In this document: piece after piece, positions 32,437 to 40,836 of the stretch | How positions within the stretch are numbered: position 1 is the stretch's first letter | Layout of the letters: each line of letters opens with the position of its first letter | NCBI GenBank assembly: GCA_951812395.1 | Contig: CATOSD010000002.1 | Location: forward strand, 1,044,442-1,108,441 | DNA: 64,000 nt | DNA from: an uncultured Dehalococcoidia bacterium | Lineage (GTDB): Bacteria > Chloroflexota > Dehalococcoidia > Lucifugimonadales > CATOSD01 | Direction of reading: 5' to 3' | Made by a program: the position numbers and the translations under genes | The notes under the pieces: generated by a model | The model's input: only the letters and a program-made list of their open reading frames with translations | What the model was told of the DNA's origin: nothing | The model's database searches: none

Positions 32437-33722
32437 CGGCCTACGCCTACGTATTCGAAGCCTAGGGGTTCGAGTGTGGCTGGGGAGAGGGCGTTGCGGC
32501 CGTCGAATACGAGGCGGGGCGGGATCATGCAGCGGGCAACGACGCGCCAGTCGGACTCCACTATCTCGGTCCACTCGGTTAGCAGGACCAGGGCCTGGGC
32601 GCGGTTCGCGGCCTCGGCGACGCCGGGGACGAGGGCGGCCGCCGGAGGCAGCGCCTCGCGGGCGTTGTCCATCGCGCGGGGGTCGTATGCCCGGACCTCG
32701 ACGCCCTCGTCGACCAAGGCGCGCACAAGGTCTAGGGCCGGCGCGTCCCGAACGTCGTCGGTCTCCGGCTTGAAGGCCAGGCCGAGCACGCCAACCCGCA
32801 GCCCGGCCAGCGCGCCGCCAAACCGCTGGCGCAGCGCGTGGAGAGGGAGCAGACGCTGCCGGTTGTTGGTGTTGATCACCGAGCGGAGCAGGTCCACTTC
32901 GACGCCGCTGGTGAGCGCCAGATGATCAAGCGCGCGGACATCCTTGGGGAAGCACGATCCGCCGTAGCCGACGCCGGCGTGGATGCGGGCGCCGGTGCGG
33001 GAGTCCATCGCCAAGCCCATGCTCACGTCGTCAATGGACGCGCCGATGGAGCCGCACAGCGATGCTATCTCGTTGATAAACGATATGCGGGTCGCCAAGA
33101 AGGCGTTGCTCGCGTACTTGATCATCTCGGCGCTTGTGATGTCGGTCACCAGGTGCGGCGCGTCGATGCCGGCGTGCATGCGCTTGACGACCTCTGTCGC
33201 CGCGTCGTCGCCCGGCTCGACACCCACGACGATGCGCTCCGGCGACGCCCAGTCCGCCACTGCCCTGCCCTCGCGCAGGAACTCCGGATTGGAGGCGTAG
33301 CGGATGCCGGCGCCCTTCAACTCGAAGTCGAGCAGGCGGCGTCCGGTTCCGGGCGGGACGGTGCTCTTCATCACGACGACCAGGCCCTCGGAGCCGACGG
33401 ACTTCACCCAGTCCACAGCGGCGCGCACCTGGCCCAGGTCGGCCGCGCCGCCGTGGGTGGGCGGCGTGCCGGTGGCTATCAGGGCGGCGTCCCCTGGCGG
33501 CTCGGCGAAGTCGTCGCGGTGGAGGAACCGCAGCTTGCCGGCGCGCAGACCGCGTGACACGCTATCCTCCAGGCCCGGCTCGAACATGGGCACACGCCCC
33601 GCGGAGAGCGTCTCGACGCGGCGGCGGTCCACGTCGATGCCCACGACCTGGTGGCCAGCCTCGGACAGACCGGCGGCGGCGACCGTGCCCACGTAGCCGA
33701 GGCCCACGACCGTTATTTTCAA
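32397..33722 (-). CDS. UDP-glucose 6-dehydrogenase family protein
   Basis: 441 aa, UDP-glucose/GDP-mannose dehydrogenase family, oxidising the C6 hydroxyl of a UDP-sugar to a uronic acid with two NAD. The N-terminal Rossmann motif is VVGLGYVGTVAAAGLSEAG, the central domain holds ENTFRA-equivalent MIKYASNAFLATRISFINE, the catalytic Cys is in GYGGSCFPKDVRAL, and the C-terminal domain has LGLAFKPETDDVRDAP. UDP-glucuronate would feed the surface polysaccharide. The last dozen residues (SNSPLPRGRGQG) come from a type B repeat and are not family sequence. It follows the GalE-like gene by 115 bp. Confidence 0.93.
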   Translation of the reverse strand: MKITVVGLGYVGTVAAAGLSEAGHQVVGIDVDRRRVETLSAGRVPMFEPGLEDSVSRGLRAGKLRFLHRDDFAEPPGDAALIATGTPPTHGGAADLGQVRAAVDWVKSVGSEGLVVVMKSTVPPGTGRRLLDFELKGAGIRYASNPEFLREGRAVADWASPERIVVGVEPGDDAATEVVKRMHAGIDAPHLVTDITSAEMIKYASNAFLATRISFINEIASLCGSIGASIDDVSMGLAMDSRTGARIHAGVGYGGSCFPKDVRALDHLALTSGVEVDLLRSVINTNNRQRLLPLHALRQRFGGALAGLRVGVLGLAFKPETDDVRDAPALDLVRALVDEGVEVRAYDPRAMDNAREALPPAAALVPGVAEAANRAQALVLLTEWTEIVESDWRVVARCMIPPRLVFDGRNALSPATLEPLGFEYVGVGRSNSPLPRGRGQG

Positions 33723-33767
33723 GATAGACTCGCACCCATGCCGACTTTCGCCTTCATTCTGGCCTTC

Positions 33768-33807
33768 GCCCCCATCCTAGCTTCCCCCGCGAGGGGGAAG
33801 GGACTTG
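33768..33807. repeat. Dispersed palindromic repeat, type A, copy 3
   Basis: GCCCCCATCCTAGCTTCCCCC-GCGA-GGGGGAAGGGACT, between the epimerase stop and the dehydrogenase start in the minus-strand operon. The same hairpin core is found in the other type A copies. Confidence 0.75.
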
Positions 33808-33837
33808 AGGCGAGGGAGGATGGGCTGCGCGCCGGCT

Positions 33838-34794
33838 TCACGGGGTCACGCTCTCTTCCTGGGTTCCCACTTTCGTGGGAATGACAGAATGGGGGGCGGC
33901 GATCTGGCGTATCCCCACGGAGGCGGGGATGAGCGGCTCCCAGCCGATGAGCGCCTTCGCCTTGGAGTAGTCCGCGGACTTGCGGAGCTCCTCGAACTCG
34001 CCCCTGGGGTTGGGGACGACGTGTTGCACTTCGCCGCCGACGATTGCGGCTATCTCGTTGACGGACGTCTCCTCCTGCGGGCCGATGTTCAGCGCTACGT
34101 TTTCCCCCGGCGGCAGGTCCGCCGTGGCGGCCAACAGGTTCGCCCTCACCACGTCCGAGACGTGGGTATAGCCTCGGGTCTGCTCGCCGTCGCCGTACAC
34201 AGTCAGGGGCTTGCCGGCGTCCCGCAGCCGCATGAAGTGGGGGATGACCAGCACGTAGGCGCCCTGCGTGGCCTGCCTGGGACCGTAGACGTTGAAGTAG
34301 CGCAGCGAGGCGACGCGCAGGCCGAACAGCCGGGCGAACATGGCGCCGTACTGCTCGCCCATCAGCTTTTGCAGCGCGTAGGGTGACCTGGGTTGGAGCG
34401 GCATGTCCTCGCGCATCACGTGGGTGGGCTGGTCGCCGTAGACGCTGGAGGAGGAGGAGTAGACGACGCGGGGGACGCCGTTCTCGCGGGCGGCCTGGAG
34501 GACATTGAGTGTGCCATTGACGTTCACCTGGTGGGTGCCCACCGGGTCCTCGATGGAGCGCGGGATGCGCGCCCAGGCCGCCGTGTGGAACACGCAGTCG
34601 GCGCCGCGGGTGGCGTCCCTGACGGCGTCCAGGTCGGTGATCGAGGCTTCGATCAGGGTGGCTGCGGGGTTGGCGCGGTCGCCCTCGCTGGTGGAGAGGT
34701 TGTCCAGGACGACGACGTCGTGGCCGAGCTCGACGAGGCGGTCGACGAGGGTGGAGCCGATGAAGCCGCAGCCGCCGGTGACTAGGTATCGCAT
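33838..34794 (-). CDS. NAD-dependent epimerase/dehydratase, UDP-glucose 4-epimerase-like
   Basis: 318 aa extended SDR. TGGCGFIGSTL cofactor loop, VVVLDNLSTS Asp, HTAAWARIP, YSSSSSVYG (catalytic Ser/Thr region) and YALQKLMGE (YxxxK) are all present, followed by RYFNVYGPRQ and YGDGEQTRGYTHVSDVV. It should interconvert UDP-hexoses such as UDP-glucose/galactose or their uronates, a natural partner to the UDP-glucose dehydrogenase downstream. The last 19 residues, including SVIPTKVGTQEES, are encoded by a type C repeat and lie beyond the normal C terminus. The core domain is otherwise complete. Confidence 0.92.
   Translation of the reverse strand: MRYLVTGGCGFIGSTLVDRLVELGHDVVVLDNLSTSEGDRANPAATLIEASITDLDAVRDATRGADCVFHTAAWARIPRSIEDPVGTHQVNVNGTLNVLQAARENGVPRVVYSSSSSVYGDQPTHVMREDMPLQPRSPYALQKLMGEQYGAMFARLFGLRVASLRYFNVYGPRQATQGAYVLVIPHFMRLRDAGKPLTVYGDGEQTRGYTHVSDVVRANLLAATADLPPGENVALNIGPQEETSVNEIAAIVGGEVQHVVPNPRGEFEELRKSADYSKAKALIGWEPLIPASVGIRQIAAPHSVIPTKVGTQEESVTP
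33842..33890. repeat. Dispersed palindromic repeat, type C, copy 2, inside the epimerase gene
   Basis: Contains the hairpin TTCCCAC-TTTC-GTGGGAA (33864-33881). Read on the minus strand in the epimerase frame it gives SVIPTKVGTQ, very like the VIPAKAGIQ peptide produced wherever ATTCCC-type repeats are translated. Confidence 0.8.
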
Positions 34795-35303
34795 GAGGTC
34801 TGTCCTCGGAAAGGGATTATCCGCGAAGGGCGCTAAGGGCTCGGATTCTCTTTTGGGGCGCTTGTCGCGTGCGGGAGTTATGCTATCATAATCAAGCGTG
34901 GTGGGAGCAGAGGGCCGCTCTCAGTCCCACCGCTACGAGCCTGGATGGGAGGCCAATCCGAGCTTGGCGGGCGGGCCAATCGGCGGGAGACTCGCGAAGA
35001 GCGATGCAAACTGATGCATTTTGTCGCATTCGTATCTGGCGGTTGATCGTTTCCAGGGACGTTTCAGTCTCATTTGAACAGATTAGACACCGAAACTGGG
35101 TGTTCTGAGAGGGAATTGGGACGGGGCCTTTGGCCGGACTGGCGGATGGCCGGAGGCCTGTGGAGGCGGCGGACGGTGGGGCTAGTACGCGGGTGGCGAT
35201 TTGCATGTGGGGAGAGTAGCACGGATGTGCGGTGCTGTCAATGGGGTGGAGGCCTTCCGCGGGCCTAGGTGCTGATCGGATGACTACCAAAAGAAGGACT
35301 GGT
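34795..35303. other. Intergenic region, 509 bp, between divergent polysaccharide operons, with long untranslated leader
   Basis: The plus-strand promoter at 34862-34889 leaves a leader of about 400 bases before the FkbM gene. The leader begins with a hairpin (34900-34930, GTGGGA/TCCCAC with AGAG/CTCT inside). No RfaH ops site was found. At 35224 ATGTGCGGTGCTGTC opens a 16-codon frame beginning MCGAVNGV, possibly another scrap of a glutamine-amidotransferase start. No other gene is seen. Confidence 0.45.
34862..34889 (+). promoter_or_regulatory. Candidate promoter for the plus-strand polysaccharide genes
   Basis: -35 TTGTCG (34862-34867), 16 bp spacer and -10 TATCAT (34884-34889). The AT-rich block TATGCTATCATAATC stands out from the GC-rich surroundings. 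Confidence 0.4.
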
Positions 35304-36242
35304 ATGAAGACTCGCAACCCGTTTGTGCGCGTGGCGCGTTCGTTCAGGAAGCACGGCGTGCTCAGCACGGCGGGGATGGCCTATCAACTGGCGATGCGTA
35401 AGCTGCCCCGCCTCATACCCAAGAGCAGGCTGAAGTGGGCCGACCTACGGTATGGTGGTGTCGTGACCCGCAATGTCCAGGGTAGCCGCATGAGGCTGGA
35501 TCTTTCTGACGAAGGCATTTCGCGGGAGCTATATCTGACAGGTGTTCACGAACGTTACAGCACTCGCCAGTTCCGAGAGGAACTGGAGCCCGGAATGGTC
35601 CTGCTGGAAATCGGGGCGAACATTGGTTACTACACACTGATCTCATTGCAGCATTTGGGACCAGATGGCTACGTCGTGGCCTTGGAGCCTTCGCCGGTAA
35701 ATCTATCCGCGTTGTCCGAGAATCTGCGGCTTAACGAGGTGGATGGCAGAGTAAGCCTGTTTCCGTATGCTGCCGGTCGTAAGCCGGACGTGCTGCCCTT
35801 CTACATGATGCCGAGAGGTAACCATAGCACCTTCATAAAGAGGGATGACCACGGCTTTAAGCCGGTGTCGGTTGTTGACGTGCAGGTAACGTCGATAGAC
35901 GAACTTGCCAAGAGAGAGAATCTGAAGATCGACTACTTTCGCATGGACGTGGAGGGTTACGAATCGGAAGTAATCGAAGGTATGGCAGAAACCCTGGCTG
36001 ACACGGACGCCCCTTCCGGCGCATTTATCGAAGTACATCCTGTGTTACTGAGGCAGAATGGCTCATCGACGCTGTCATTCCTTGAGAGAATGGAAGAGTT
36101 CGGTTACACCGTCAAGACCGCTCGGTACTTAGGCAGGCGAAGACCTGTTGTCCATTCCAATGCGGAACTGCTCGCACATCCACTTGTGGACGCCCCCGGC
36201 TGCTGGGAAGCATTCTTCGTGAGGGACATTAGTGCAGCGTAA
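35304..36242 (+). CDS. FkbM family methyltransferase
   Basis: 312 aa. SAM-binding motif I is LLEIGANIGYYTL, VVALEPSPVN holds the acidic residue, and the FkbM signature IDYFRMDVEGYESEVIEGM and GAFIEVHP follow. Such enzymes O-methylate sugars in glycans or polyketides, and the setting here points to methylation of the surface polysaccharide. ATG 35304 follows AAGAAGGA and is preferred to ATG 35280. The codon choice is visibly more AT-rich than in the genes around 40-44 kb, hinting at separate origin. Confidence 0.9.
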   Translation: MKTRNPFVRVARSFRKHGVLSTAGMAYQLAMRKLPRLIPKSRLKWADLRYGGVVTRNVQGSRMRLDLSDEGISRELYLTGVHERYSTRQFREELEPGMVLLEIGANIGYYTLISLQHLGPDGYVVALEPSPVNLSALSENLRLNEVDGRVSLFPYAAGRKPDVLPFYMMPRGNHSTFIKRDDHGFKPVSVVDVQVTSIDELAKRENLKIDYFRMDVEGYESEVIEGMAETLADTDAPSGAFIEVHPVLLRQNGSSTLSFLERMEEFGYTVKTARYLGRRRPVVHSNAELLAHPLVDAPGCWEAFFVRDISAA

Positions 36243-36247
36243 ATCAA

Positions 36248-37414
36248 GTGTCGACCATGGTGATTCCACTAGCTAAGCGCCTCGCCAGATCTGTGGCCAG
36301 GGCAAGTTACCCTTGGACTTTGGCCAATGCGGCACTTGCCAAGAGAGGGTTCCTTCTCAAGCCACTGATTTTTCACGTCGCTGGCCGGGGTTGGGTACTA
36401 GGCGAGATTCGGGATGCCCTCGGCCGGCGCCTAAAGAGACGCTATGCTATTGTTCCTATCTCCCGCAGAGGCATCAGGCGGTTTGGAATAAGAAACTCAA
36501 TCATCCACTTCTCTACTGGAGCCGGATACTCGGAGGATCGCAGATACCTTGAGATACATCCGTCCAACAGACAAGTGTTGACTTGGACTCATGGCCAGCG
36601 ATCAAATCTGTTGCCTGTGTTCCAGCGTAGACTGGATGCAATAGGGGAAGCCTCCCTGTACACAGATAAGATCATAGTTGCTTCTAGTTTGGCTGCCGAC
36701 ATACTGATTTCGGAGGGAGTAGACGGAGGCAAACTGGCATATATTCCACTCGGCATAGACACGCGGCTGTTCACGCCACCTACACCTGAAGACCGAAATG
36801 CCATGCGAAGGAAGCTGGGCGTTCCTGACGGCGCATTGTGTGTCGGCTCGTTCCAAAAGGATGGCGAGGGCTGGGGCGAGGGAATGACGCCAAAGCACGT
36901 GAAGGGACCGGACGTTTTTCTTAGAGTCATCGACCGGCTACGCAAGGATTTTGAACTCTACGTCCTCTTGACCGGCCCTTCTAGAGGCTACGTAAAGTCC
37001 GGTCTCGAAACGATGGGCGTGCCATATCGCCACACATGGCTGGAGGATTATGAGGATGTCGCAAAGCACTATTGGGCGCTGGACCTGTACCTGATAGCCT
37101 CAAGAGACGAAGGTGGCCCGATGGCTGTTCTCGAGTCCATGGCAAGTGGCGTTCCTTTGGTGTCTACCAGAGTTGGAATGGCTATCGACCTGATCTCCCA
37201 CGGGGAGAGTGGTTTCCTGAGCGAAGTCGAAGATGCGAACGCATTGGCCACGAATGCATCCAAGCTGATTGCGAGTCCGGAATTGAGGTGCAATTTCTCC
37301 CGAAATGGCCTAGATGTTGCCAAGGGTCACGACTGGGGCGCCATAGCTGAGAGATACCATCAAGAAGTTTATCGCCCTCTCCTGGTCGAAGACGGCTATT
37401 CCTTTGCCGACTGA
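36248..37414 (+). CDS. Glycosyltransferase family 4-like protein
   Basis: 388 aa GT-B protein. The C-terminal nucleotide-sugar half has IPLGIDTRLF, HTWLEDYEDVAKHYWALDLYLIAS and the EGGPMAVLESMASGVPLVST donor-site motif (E-x7-E). The N-terminal half is less conserved, starting with a basic segment (KRLARSVARASYPW). It probably adds one sugar to the growing lipid-linked repeat unit. The start is uncertain: GTG 36248 is 5 bp after the FkbM stop and ATG 36257 is possible; neither has a clear RBS. AT-richer than later genes of the locus. Confidence 0.87.
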   Translation: MSTMVIPLAKRLARSVARASYPWTLANAALAKRGFLLKPLIFHVAGRGWVLGEIRDALGRRLKRRYAIVPISRRGIRRFGIRNSIIHFSTGAGYSEDRRYLEIHPSNRQVLTWTHGQRSNLLPVFQRRLDAIGEASLYTDKIIVASSLAADILISEGVDGGKLAYIPLGIDTRLFTPPTPEDRNAMRRKLGVPDGALCVGSFQKDGEGWGEGMTPKHVKGPDVFLRVIDRLRKDFELYVLLTGPSRGYVKSGLETMGVPYRHTWLEDYEDVAKHYWALDLYLIASRDEGGPMAVLESMASGVPLVSTRVGMAIDLISHGESGFLSEVEDANALATNASKLIASPELRCNFSRNGLDVAKGHDWGAIAERYHQEVYRPLLVEDGYSFAD

Positions 37415-37473
37415 CTGAAGCCGCCTCACACGCCCCTTGCAATGGCCCGCATCTCCCGGCAAATGGCTCGAAA

Positions 37474-38562
37474 ATGCACTTTGTATTCACCGCACCCAGG
37501 TACCACACCAACCAGCGCTTCGCGGTCAAGGCACTTCAGGATGCCGGACACCGCGTTTCGTTCGTCGTACTAAGGCGAGGATCCAGCGAAGTGTACGACG
37601 AGCTTGAACCCATTGTACTAGGTGAGAGAATGGTCGCGCCCTGGCTTCACGGAAGTGAGTGGATATGGCCACCGCCCCTCGCATTTTGGAAGCTGATGCG
37701 AGAGCTGAGGCCCGATCTGGTTGTGTCACGCAACCCGTACACCGCATTTGGATGGCTTGGGTTCGCTACCGCAAGATTGGGACGAGCAAGGTTTGTGCTC
37801 TACGATCAGTATCCGATGTACCGCTACGTAAGTCGCAAGAGGACATTTGTAAACTCATTGGTTGCTCGCATGGCACGCGGCAATTGGATAACTCCCGTGC
37901 TGGGTCGGCCAGAGGAGTTTACAAAGCCCTCGATCCCTCTTCGCTACGTGCCCTTCGTGATGGAGTCGCAGACACCTCCGGAGAGCAAGCAATGGTTCGG
38001 GTCCGGCGTTGTGAGCATTCTGTCTATTGGGAAGTTTCAGGCACGCAAGAATCACGACATGTTTCTTGAGGCAATCGCCAGGTTGTCCAGACGATACGCC
38101 CTCCGCGCGACCATCATTGGAGAATGTACTACTGATGAGCGCCGGCGGGAGTTCACAAGGGTCCAGGAGATACAAGAGGCGCTCGGCCTCGGCGGAACAG
38201 TGCGAATCATGACCAATCTGCCTTACCACGACGTACAAGCCCAGTATGCTAGTCACGACCTGTTCGTTCTTCCAAGCGTAAACGAACCAGCGGCGGTCTC
38301 CCACCTCGAGGCGATGGCCCACTCACTTCCCGTCATCTGCAGCGACTCGAACGGGACGAGATGCTACATCCGTCATGGCGAGAACGGGTACGTGTTCAGG
38401 TCGGGCGATGCCGCTCACCTGGAGGACTGTATGGAGAAGATAATCGGTGACCGAACTCGGCTGGTGCAGATGGGCGAGAAAAGCCACGACCTTGTGGTTA
38501 TGGAGCACACCCCCGCCAGGTATGTTGAGGCCATGTTGGAGATCGCGCGTGGAAACGGCTGA
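37474..38562 (+). CDS. Glycosyltransferase family 4-like protein
   Basis: 362 aa GT-B glycosyltransferase. N-terminal acceptor half starts MHFVFTAPRYHTNQRFAVKAL; the C-terminal donor half has SILSIGKFQARKNHDMFLEAI, NLPYHDVQAQYASHDLFVLPS and NEPAAVSHLEAMAHSLPVICSD, where the first Glu-Pro replaces the usual EG. Presumed role is sugar transfer in repeat-unit assembly. It overlaps the next gene by 14 bases, so the two are translationally coupled. Confidence 0.88.
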   Translation: MHFVFTAPRYHTNQRFAVKALQDAGHRVSFVVLRRGSSEVYDELEPIVLGERMVAPWLHGSEWIWPPPLAFWKLMRELRPDLVVSRNPYTAFGWLGFATARLGRARFVLYDQYPMYRYVSRKRTFVNSLVARMARGNWITPVLGRPEEFTKPSIPLRYVPFVMESQTPPESKQWFGSGVVSILSIGKFQARKNHDMFLEAIARLSRRYALRATIIGECTTDERRREFTRVQEIQEALGLGGTVRIMTNLPYHDVQAQYASHDLFVLPSVNEPAAVSHLEAMAHSLPVICSDSNGTRCYIRHGENGYVFRSGDAAHLEDCMEKIIGDRTRLVQMGEKSHDLVVMEHTPARYVEAMLEIARGNG

Positions 38563-39676
38563 GCCGCCCAGCGCCAGGGTAGCCCTGTTCATCGGCTCGA
38601 TGAGAGGCGGCGGCGCCGAGCGCGTGATGCTGGATCTGGCCTCCGGCCTGGCTCGCAAGGGCTTGAAGGTCGACCTTGTGTTGATGCACGCAAAGGGTGA
38701 GTACCTGCATCTGGTTCCCGACGACGTGCGGGTGATCGATCTGGACACACGCAAGCTGGTCAGCTTTCTTGCTGACTTTCTGCGTTACGTTCGGCGAGAG
38801 CGCCCAGCTGCTGTTCTCTCGACGTTGCTGCTCCCAGAATTGGCCGTGTTGATCGCGAAGCTAATGTTCCGTAAGCGATTGCGCGTGGTCTTGCGCCAGG
38901 CGAACGTGTTCAGTGACGCTCTCAAGCTGGCGTCCTTCAGGAATCGCCAGTACATGAGACTTGTGAGACTGCTGATGCCCGCGGCCGACGCAATTGTGGC
39001 TGTGTCCAATGGGGTGGCGTCCGACCTGCGGCATCAGGCGCCCCGCGCCGCCGGGAAGGTAACTACCATCTACAACCCCGTAGTCGCGCCGGGGTTGCGC
39101 GAACAGGCGGCGGCCCCCGCCGAGCACGCGTGGTTCAATCACGGAGGTGTGCCGGTGATTCTCGCCGCCGGTCGGCTGGCCCCTCAGAAGGACTACCCGA
39201 CGCTGCTCCGGGCATTCACGGAGGTTACGCGCTCGAGGGAGGCGCGATTGGTCATCCTGGGCCAGGGCCCCGAACGGGAGAGATTGCTGGAGCTGGCCGC
39301 GCAGTTGGGGATAGAGGACAGCTTTGACCTGCCGGGGTTCGACGTCAACCCGTTCCGGTACATGTCCAGGGCGTCGGTGTTCGTGCTGCCGTCCATGTCC
39401 GAGGGGTTCCCCAACGTGCTGGCGCAGGCGATGGCGTGCGGCACGCCAGTTGTCAGCACAGATTGCCCCGGTGGGCCCAGCGAGATGTTGGAGGGTGGCA
39501 GGTGGGGTCGGCTGCCGCCCGTGGGCGACTGGCGGGCCATGGCGCGGGCCATCGAGGATACGCTGGACAACCCGCCGCCAGCGGAGAAGCTAAAGGCCAG
39601 GGCGTCGGTGTACTCGGTGGAGGCGTCGGTTGACCGGTACCACGATCTGCTGACGGGAGCCCATGGCGAAGGCTGA
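38549..39676 (+). CDS. Glycosyltransferase family 4 protein (tandem paralog 1)
   Basis: 375 aa from the GTG at 38549, which overlaps the previous stop and has GGAG eight bases upstream. The N-terminal half begins with SMRGGGAERVMLDLA, the donor-side loop typical of PgaA/RfaB-like GT4 enzymes. The C-terminal half has AAGRLAPQKDYPTLL, LVILGQGPERERLLELA, LPGFDVNPFRYMSRASVFVLPS and SEGFPNVLAQAMACGTPVVST with the E-x7-E pair. It is very similar to the next gene throughout, especially in the C-terminal half. Confidence 0.92.
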   Translation: METAEPPSARVALFIGSMRGGGAERVMLDLASGLARKGLKVDLVLMHAKGEYLHLVPDDVRVIDLDTRKLVSFLADFLRYVRRERPAAVLSTLLLPELAVLIAKLMFRKRLRVVLRQANVFSDALKLASFRNRQYMRLVRLLMPAADAIVAVSNGVASDLRHQAPRAAGKVTTIYNPVVAPGLREQAAAPAEHAWFNHGGVPVILAAGRLAPQKDYPTLLRAFTEVTRSREARLVILGQGPERERLLELAAQLGIEDSFDLPGFDVNPFRYMSRASVFVLPSMSEGFPNVLAQAMACGTPVVSTDCPGGPSEMLEGGRWGRLPPVGDWRAMARAIEDTLDNPPPAEKLKARASVYSVEASVDRYHDLLTGAHGEG

Positions 39677-40790
39677 CCCGCAGGGCGGCCGAGTTGCGCT
39701 CTTCACGGCCTCCATGCGCGGCGGCGGGGCTGAGCGGGTGATGCTGACTCTGGCGGCAGGGTTCGCGGAGCGCGGCGTGGGCGTGGACCTTGTCCTTGTT
39801 AAGGCAGAGGGCGAGTACATGGACATGGTGCCGGATGCCGTCCGGGTAGTTGATCTGGACTCGTACAGAACCCTTACTGCCGTGCCCCGGTTTCTGCGCT
39901 ACATCCGGCGCGAGCGGCCCGTGGCGCTGATGTCCTCTCTCTCGGCGTCAGACGCCGCGGTACTTATCGCCAAGCTTGTCTACCGTGGGCGGCTGCGCGT
40001 CGTGATCCGGCAGGCAAGCACGTTCACGGAGTCTTTACGAGACAGGACATTCAAAACCCGTCAGGTTATGGGTCTCGTGCGGTCGCTTTTGCCGCTTGCC
40101 GACGGAATTGTGGCAGGGTCGGAAGGGGTGGCGGCCGACTTGCGGGCGCAGGCGCCCCGGGCCGCGGGCAAGATAGTAACCATCCCTAATCCGGTCGTGG
40201 GGTCTGAACTGGCTGAACAGGCTGCAGATGAGGTGAAGCATCCGTGGTTCGTCGACGGGGGAGTGCCAGTGGTGTTGGCAGCGGGTCGGCTCGTGCTACT
40301 GAAGGACTACCCTACCCTGCTGCGGGCGTTCTCGGAGGTGGCAAGATTGCGTGAGGCGCGGCTGGTGATCCTGGGTCAGGGCCCGGAACGGGAGAGTCTG
40401 TTGGAGCTGGCGGCGCGGCTGGGAATTGAGGACCGGTTCGACCTGCCGGGGTTCGACGTCAACCCGTTCCGATACATGGCGAGGGCGTCGGTGTTCGTGC
40501 TGTCGTCGAGGTATGAAGGGTTCCCCAACGTGCTGGCGCAGGCGATGGCGTGCGGCGCGCCGGTGGTGAGCACAGACTGCCGCAGCGGGCCGAGCGAGAT
40601 GCTGGAAGGCGGCAAGTGGGGTCGACTGGTTCCGGTGGGCGACTGGCGGGCCATGGCGCGCGCAATTCAGGCGACTCTGGACGACCCTCGGCCGGCAGAG
40701 GCGCTTAAGGCGAGGGCGTCGGTGTACTCGGTGGAGGCGTCGGTGGAGCGGTATCTGGAGGTGGTGTTGGGGAGTAGGCGGAATGGATAG
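39663..40790 (+). CDS. Glycosyltransferase family 4 protein (tandem paralog 2)
   Basis: 375 aa, the same length as its upstream neighbour, which it overlaps by 14 bases at ATG 39663. It shares SMRGGGAERVML, the LPGFDVNPFRYMARASVFVLSS block, YEGFPNVLAQAMACGAPVVST and the tail RASVYSVEASVERY with paralog 1, in long runs of identical DNA. The N-terminal acceptor half differs more, so the pair probably uses similar donors but different acceptors, adding successive like sugars. Confidence 0.92.
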   Translation: MAKADPQGGRVALFTASMRGGGAERVMLTLAAGFAERGVGVDLVLVKAEGEYMDMVPDAVRVVDLDSYRTLTAVPRFLRYIRRERPVALMSSLSASDAAVLIAKLVYRGRLRVVIRQASTFTESLRDRTFKTRQVMGLVRSLLPLADGIVAGSEGVAADLRAQAPRAAGKIVTIPNPVVGSELAEQAADEVKHPWFVDGGVPVVLAAGRLVLLKDYPTLLRAFSEVARLREARLVILGQGPERESLLELAARLGIEDRFDLPGFDVNPFRYMARASVFVLSSRYEGFPNVLAQAMACGAPVVSTDCRSGPSEMLEGGKWGRLVPVGDWRAMARAIQATLDDPRPAEALKARASVYSVEASVERYLEVVLGSRRNG

Positions 40791-40836
40791 GTGATATGCT
40801 GGTGGCGAGCAACACGAGCGAAGGGGGCCAGCCAGG

